In this document: positions 5,391 to 8,549 of the stretch, one piece after another
Layout: the number at the start of each line of letters is the position of its first letter
Position numbering within the stretch: position 1 is the stretch's first letter
Origin: Bacilli bacterium
GTDB taxonomy: Bacteria > Bacillota_I > Bacilli_A > RF39 > UBA660
Direction of reading: 5' to 3'
Length of the DNA stretch: 8,549 nt
Assembly (NCBI GenBank): GCA_028684735.1
Contig: JAQUFI010000059.1
Coordinates: 1 to 8,549 of the forward strand
Position numbers and translations under genes: made by a program
The notes under the pieces: model-generated
What the model was told of the DNA's origin: nothing
Seen by the model: the letters and a program-made list of their open reading frames with translations, nothing else
Databases searched by the model: none

Positions 5391-6725
5391 TCATTTCATC
5401 TTATTAATTTTATCAAGATAAAGATTCATATTAAATTTTCTTTTTAAACCTTCTTGATTCATATAGCGAATATATCCAAAGATGTTTCTTTCTTTCCAAG
5501 GTCGATCATGTTTTCCAAAACACCAAGCTATTCCAGCATACCCATTTGGATCACGACCATCTAAACTATATTTATTATTTAAATAGATTAAGATTTGGTA
5601 AGCATGTTGGTAATTGTTTGTCCATTCTAATACTTTTTTACCCCAATACATTCTCATATAACCATGCATTTTACCAGTTAGGACCATTTCTGTTTGACAA
5701 GCATTCCAATAAAGATCATGGGTCTTAGCTTCTTCTAACTCTTGAACTGAATAAGAATATTCCTTTTCATCAATATTATGTTTTTCTAAGGTATCTATGG
5801 CCCAACTTGGTAAAGATAAATAACTATCATAATCCTTATTATAATAAACAAAATTAATAGCTAACTCTCTTCTCACAATTAGTTCCTCAATGAATGAATC
5901 AGCATTTAGATTACGAACTAATAAATATATTTCAATTGGAGATATTTGCCCAAAATGAAGATAAGGACTAAGGTTAGACTGAAAATCTAGTTCAGGATGA
6001 TTTTTATATTTAGAATAATGATCGATTTTATGATTAATAAAATCATTTAAAGTCTCTAAAGCATGTTTATGTCCACCTTTAAAAAGACTAGGTTTTATAG
6101 TCTTATCCGTCTTTAAGAAAGATAAATCATTTAAATCAAGGTCTTCCGTTACAATAGGAAAATCTAAAGACTTAATCATAATGTCTTCATTTTTAAACGC
6201 TTTAGCATAATAATCAATTAAAGGTTCTATTTTTCTTCTTAAGGTATAAGCTGAATATTCTTCTTTTAGAGAAGCTGCTTCTACGGGGACAACGACATTA
6301 GACTCTATTTCAATCAAGGGAATATCAATCAATTGACTGATTTGTTCTCGCCAATATCGCTCTATTTTTAAATATCCTTTGTCGGTTATAACTACTGATA
6401 CATCATCCACTATATCCTGAATCTCAACCACTGGATTACCAAATCTAATGACTAATTTAATCCCCATTTTTTTCAAATCTGATTCGACTTCTTTAATACC
6501 CTCCAACATAAATTGATAATGTCTTATGTTAGCATCAGGATAATCATCAGTTAAAGAAAAAAAGACAATGAGGGGTTGTCCTAAATGATTAGCTTTTTCT
6601 ATTGCAAATGAAAGGGCGTGGTTGTAGCACACCCTTTGACTAGCTTGCATCCAATATAAAACAAATTGACGCTTAATCAATGTTTTATTATTTAAATAAT
6701 TAATTCTATCTTTATAGAAAATCAT
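5391..6725 (-). CDS. phr: Class II CPD photolyase
   Basis: This enzyme uses blue/near-UV light and FAD to split cyclobutane pyrimidine dimers in DNA. The 444 residues match class II photolyases in length. An N-terminal Rossmann-like half begins with FVLYWMQASQR and includes LTDDYPDANIRHYQFMLEG. The FAD-binding half shows LSPYLHFGQISP (252-263) and both class II signatures: F-I-EE-L-IV-RREL-AI-NF (278-292) and G-K-HD-RP-W-K-ER-NIFG-YI-RYMN (404-423). I start it at ATG 6725, where MIFYKDRINYL matches the family N-terminus. An in-frame ATG ten codons upstream would run into the preceding gene. The chosen ATG overlaps the heliorhodopsin stop as ATGA and has only a weak ribosome site of its own, so translation is probably coupled to that gene. 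No clear terminator follows. Confidence 0.95.
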   Translation of the reverse strand: MIFYKDRINYLNNKTLIKRQFVLYWMQASQRVCYNHALSFAIEKANHLGQPLIVFFSLTDDYPDANIRHYQFMLEGIKEVESDLKKMGIKLVIRFGNPVVEIQDIVDDVSVVITDKGYLKIERYWREQISQLIDIPLIEIESNVVVPVEAASLKEEYSAYTLRRKIEPLIDYYAKAFKNEDIMIKSLDFPIVTEDLDLNDLSFLKTDKTIKPSLFKGGHKHALETLNDFINHKIDHYSKYKNHPELDFQSNLSPYLHFGQISPIEIYLLVRNLNADSFIEELIVRRELAINFVYYNKDYDSYLSLPSWAIDTLEKHNIDEKEYSYSVQELEEAKTHDLYWNACQTEMVLTGKMHGYMRMYWGKKVLEWTNNYQHAYQILIYLNNKYSLDGRDPNGYAGIAWCFGKHDRPWKERNIFGYIRYMNQEGLKRKFNMNLYLDKINKMK

Positions 6726-7495
6726 GGTTGCATTGCACCAAATAAAACTAACCAAGCAAGTGTTGTTTTAGCAACTAAACTTAAAATAATATATACTCTT
6801 TCACCATATAAATAATCTTTCCATTTACCGGTCTTTTTATATTGTAAAATCATATTAACTGGGAATGTATTAAAGAAAATAAAATAAGTAGCTACAATTG
6901 CCCAAACAAACCATGGTACAAGATCAAAATTACCATTAGTAAACATATAAATTAAGATCACTACCCATGGTAAAATACCAGCGATCGAACCATAAATAAA
7001 TGGTGTCCAGTCAACCTTGTCACTATTCATATTTTTTTCTTCCATAATCAAACCAAAAATATTCATCAAGGCATTGATAAAGAAGATTAGCAGTAATGTT
7101 GATAATTCATATACCCCAAACAAAGTAGCAATTAAAACAACCATAATTGATGATGATAAAGCATATTCATACCAACGAAAACGATTAATACCTTTTTTTA
7201 AATCTTCCATATATTTATCTTTTTTCAATACAATGATGAAATGAGCCAATGCTGAGATAAATAAAAAACTTGATACTAAAATCCCAAAAGGTAGTGTAAA
7301 TAATTCTTTCGTAGCCGGTTCTAATGACTGTGTTACCGGATTATAGGTTAAATAACTTTGCATAATTGGTGGTTGAAACTCTTTAATATTTTGAATAACA
7401 CTAGTTGCTAAGAAAACCATGATAACAGCTTGAATAAAATGTAGAAACCCCATTGTCTTATTAAATCTAACTAATTTTTTTAATTTTTCATTCAT
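6722..7495 (-). CDS. Heliorhodopsin
   Basis: Heliorhodopsins are seven-helix retinal proteins with inverted topology (N-terminus in the cytoplasm) and a slow photocycle, and act as light sensors or signal partners, not strong ion pumps. The 257 residues are typical in length. The last helix carries SLVAK (239-243), where K243 is the retinal Schiff-base lysine, followed by TTLAW. The third helix carries RWYEYALSS (107-115), where E110 fits the counterion position. Histidines 19 (GFLHF) and 85 (ALAHF) fit the two conserved inner histidines. The A-B loop (about 45-65) is long, as expected. Start ATG 7495 has a strong AAAGGAGGA site with a 5-base spacer. Its TGA stop overlaps the photolyase ATG. 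No retinal synthesis gene is in the window, so retinal must be taken up or made elsewhere. Confidence 0.95.
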   Translation of the reverse strand: MNEKLKKLVRFNKTMGFLHFIQAVIMVFLATSVIQNIKEFQPPIMQSYLTYNPVTQSLEPATKELFTLPFGILVSSFLFISALAHFIIVLKKDKYMEDLKKGINRFRWYEYALSSSIMVVLIATLFGVYELSTLLLIFFINALMNIFGLIMEEKNMNSDKVDWTPFIYGSIAGILPWVVILIYMFTNGNFDLVPWFVWAIVATYFIFFNTFPVNMILQYKKTGKWKDYLYGERVYIILSLVAKTTLAWLVLFGAMQP

Positions 7496-7586
7496 ATAAA
7501 TCCTCCTTTTTAATATAAACTAAACAACATACTTATCATAATATAGTCTACTAAAGATGCATTCCACCTTTCTATCATTATACAAA

Positions 7587-7615
7587 ATTATAGCATACCA
7601 AATATCTTTTTACAA
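7587..7615 (-). promoter_or_regulatory. Promoter of the heliorhodopsin-photolyase operon
   Basis: On the minus strand TTGTAA (complement of 7610-7615) and a perfect TATAAT (complement of 7587-7592) are exactly 17 bases apart, with TG one base before the -10 (extended -10). A second TATAAT lies 10 bases downstream (complement of 7577-7582) without a good -35. The leader to the start codon would be about 85 bases. It looks like a strong housekeeping-sigma promoter. Confidence 0.6.
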
Positions 7616-7624
7616 ATGATTATC

Positions 7625-7654
7625 TTGGGATATATTTAATAAGCACATTATATT
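7625..7654 (+). promoter_or_regulatory. Possible promoter of the ferritin-like gene
   Basis: TTGGGA (7625-7630) and TATATT (7649-7654) are 18 bases apart and lie about 55 bases before the start at 7710. The match is moderate and the region is AT-rich, so this is tentative. Confidence 0.25.
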
Positions 7655-7709
7655 AAATTAAATGGTTATTTTCAAATAAAACTTACATAATAATATTGGA
7701 GAGTGAAAA

Positions 7710-8138
7710 ATGGAAGATAATAAAGATGCCTTAGATGAAATAAATAAGGGTTGTACTATTGGTATTGAAGCTATTAATAATTTAATAGATAAAGTTGATG
7801 ATAAAGATTTTAAAAAGATATTAGAAAAACAATTAATTCAATATGATGAAATAGAAGATGAAATTCATGATATTTACTATAAATATTGTGACAAAGAACC
7901 TCATGAAATTGGAACCGTTATGAAAGCAATGAATGATTATATGACTACAATAAAAATGATGGGAGATCATACTGATTCTAAAATTGCCGATATACTATTA
8001 CAAGGTACCAATATGGGTATTATTGAAGGCAAGAAAATAATCAATAATAAAAAATTAGACCAAGAAGTTAAAGAACTGTTAGAAAAATTTGTTGATAATC
8101 AAGAAAAGATTGTCGAAGATATAAAAAAATATTTATAA
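7710..8138 (+). CDS. Ferritin-like four-helix-bundle protein, function unknown
   Basis: This 142-residue, acidic, almost wholly helical soluble protein resembles a family of about 140 residues found in Clostridia and relatives and grouped with the ferritin-like (DUF2383-like) fold. Visible landmarks are GCTIGIEAINNLIDKV (14-29), the mid-helix run YDEIEDEIHD (45-54), KAMNDYMT (72-79) and ILLQGTNMGIIEGKK (95-109), the last typical of the family. E20, E49, E51 and H53 are possible metal ligands, but the classical ExxH pairs of ferritin are not obvious, so iron storage cannot be claimed. ATG 7710 has GGAGAG (7698-7703) before it. It is divergent from the heliorhodopsin gene and ends in its own terminator, so it is probably monocistronic. 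Confidence 0.7.
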   Translation: MEDNKDALDEINKGCTIGIEAINNLIDKVDDKDFKKILEKQLIQYDEIEDEIHDIYYKYCDKEPHEIGTVMKAMNDYMTTIKMMGDHTDSKIADILLQGTNMGIIEGKKIINNKKLDQEVKELLEKFVDNQEKIVEDIKKYL

Positions 8139-8168
8139 AAACATAAATCATATTGATTTATGTTTTTT
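8137..8168 (+). terminator. Terminator of the ferritin-like gene
   Basis: ACATAAATCA (8141-8150) pairs perfectly with TGATTTATGT (8154-8163) across a 3-base loop, followed by TTTTT; the preceding AAAA can extend the stem. It begins right at the stop codon. Confidence 0.8.
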
Positions 8169-8274
8169 ATTACTATTTAATTTAAATAAGCATTTAGTTT
8201 TAATCAATATAATTTGTAACTAATATAATATAAAACAATATTATACAATAAGACAACATATAGGAGTGATAAAA

Positions 8275-8406
8275 TTGGAAAATAATGAGATTCTAAATAT
8301 GGATAGAATGCGTATTCTTGGCTCAATTTTTTGGGTTTTAGGTGCTACAATATCACTCGCAGTTGCATTAAAAGCATACGATTTTGATTTAAATAAAAAA
8401 TCTTAA
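8275..8406 (+). CDS. 43-residue single-pass membrane protein
   Basis: A small frame starts at TTG 8275 with AGGAG (8262-8266) and an 8-base spacer; an in-frame GTG at 8266 overlaps that site and is less likely. The product begins with a polar stretch (ENNEILNMDRMR), continues with one hydrophobic helix (ILGSIFWVLGATISLAVAL, about residues 14-32) and ends in a short charged tail (KAYDFDLNKKS) before TAA. It lies about 105 bases after the terminator of the ferritin-like gene and so needs its own promoter; the AT-rich stretch before it offers several weak -10 candidates but no clear pair. Without homologues I cannot assign a role. Small membrane regulators and toxin-like peptides look similar. 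Confidence 0.5.
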   Translation: MENNEILNMDRMRILGSIFWVLGATISLAVALKAYDFDLNKKS

Positions 8407-8460
8407 CAAAGCTTATCAAATATACCTATGCATTAGAATTCTATCTTTTATACATTGAGA

Positions 8461-8486
8461 CAAAAAACGGAGCCTCTCGGCTCCTT
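8461..8486 (-). terminator. Intrinsic terminator of a minus-strand transcript entering from the right
   Basis: On the minus strand GGAGCC (complement of 8479-8484), loop GAGA, then GGCTCC (complement of 8469-8474) is followed by G and six T. On the plus strand there is no T run, so this ends a transcript from beyond the right edge, not the 43-residue gene. Confidence 0.8.
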
Positions 8487-8501
8487 CAGGGGGTTTTGGT
8501 T

Positions 8502-8535
8502 GGATACCCCTATAATCTTAATCATAGGGATACCC
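8502..8535 (-). ncRNA. Long hairpin near the 3' end of an unidentified minus-strand RNA
   Basis: GGATACCCCTA (8502-8512) and TAGGGATACCC (8525-8535) form an 11-bp stem with a 12-base loop. Read as minus-strand RNA every position pairs, two of them as G-U wobbles; read as plus-strand RNA the same positions become A-C mismatches. That asymmetry indicates a functional minus-strand RNA. The terminator at 8461-8486 follows after an AACCAAAACCCCC linker. It may be the 3' part of a structured non-coding RNA or the 3' untranslated region of a gene outside the window; I could not match it to a known RNA. Confidence 0.4.
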
Positions 8536-8549
8536 GCGTGATATTTTAT

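Noticed and set aside
5546..5728. 60-residue plus-strand frame
   Set aside because: It is antisense to the conserved C-terminal part of the photolyase.
7017..7244. 75-residue plus-strand frame
   Set aside because: It is antisense to heliorhodopsin helices; low-complexity composition and no ribosome site.
8499..8512. GGTTGGATACCCCTA resembling the 16S rRNA 3' tail (GGTTGGATCACCTCC)
   Set aside because: The match stops after GGTTGGAT, no 16S helix 45 precedes it, and the strand with functional RNA features is the opposite one.

Overview
The window looks like a piece of a low-GC, single-membrane (monoderm) bacterium. It is AT-rich throughout, has clear AGGAGG-type ribosome binding sites, and its intrinsic terminators are rich in A and U. 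Conserved tryptophans in the recognisable proteins are TGG and the large genes stop at TGA, so the standard bacterial code applies and the Mycoplasma code does not. A Bacilli relative near the Mollicutes, or a Clostridia relative, fits best; the sequence does not allow a genus. Several -10 boxes carry an upstream TG (extended -10).

Left part (1-2500) is patchy accessory DNA with gene debris. It opens with a 3'-truncated piece of nuoK (complex I) on the plus strand, abutting the first ~30 codons of a transglutaminase-like gene on the minus strand. Next is a two-gene minus-strand operon (287-1001): an unknown acidic protein followed by a small protein with a GCY-TTAC motif. It is preceded by a promoter and a leader hairpin/terminator that could act as an attenuator or mark a small RNA. 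A frameshifted minus-strand gene remnant lies at 1285-1560. A plus-strand DUF2238-like membrane protein (1605-2246) converges on another truncated small gene.

Middle part (2501-5291) holds one 830-residue DUF262/DUF1524 protein of the GmrSD type with a DUF5655-like C-terminal domain, a probable stand-alone anti-phage nuclease, flanked by its own promoter and terminator. Upstream of it is a small gene split by one frameshift (5050-5291).

Right part (5391-8406) is the functional highlight: a heliorhodopsin gene (6722-7495) and a class II CPD photolyase gene (5391-6725) overlap by four bases (ATGA) and share one strong promoter. The pair is therefore co-transcribed and probably translationally coupled, tying a retinal photoreceptor directly to light-driven DNA repair. 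Divergent from it are a ferritin-like four-helix protein (7710-8138) with its own terminator and a 43-residue single-pass membrane protein (8275-8406). The right edge carries the 3' end of a minus-strand transcript that folds into a long hairpin plus terminator; its gene lies outside the window. No rRNA, tRNA, CRISPR array or complete insertion sequence was seen.
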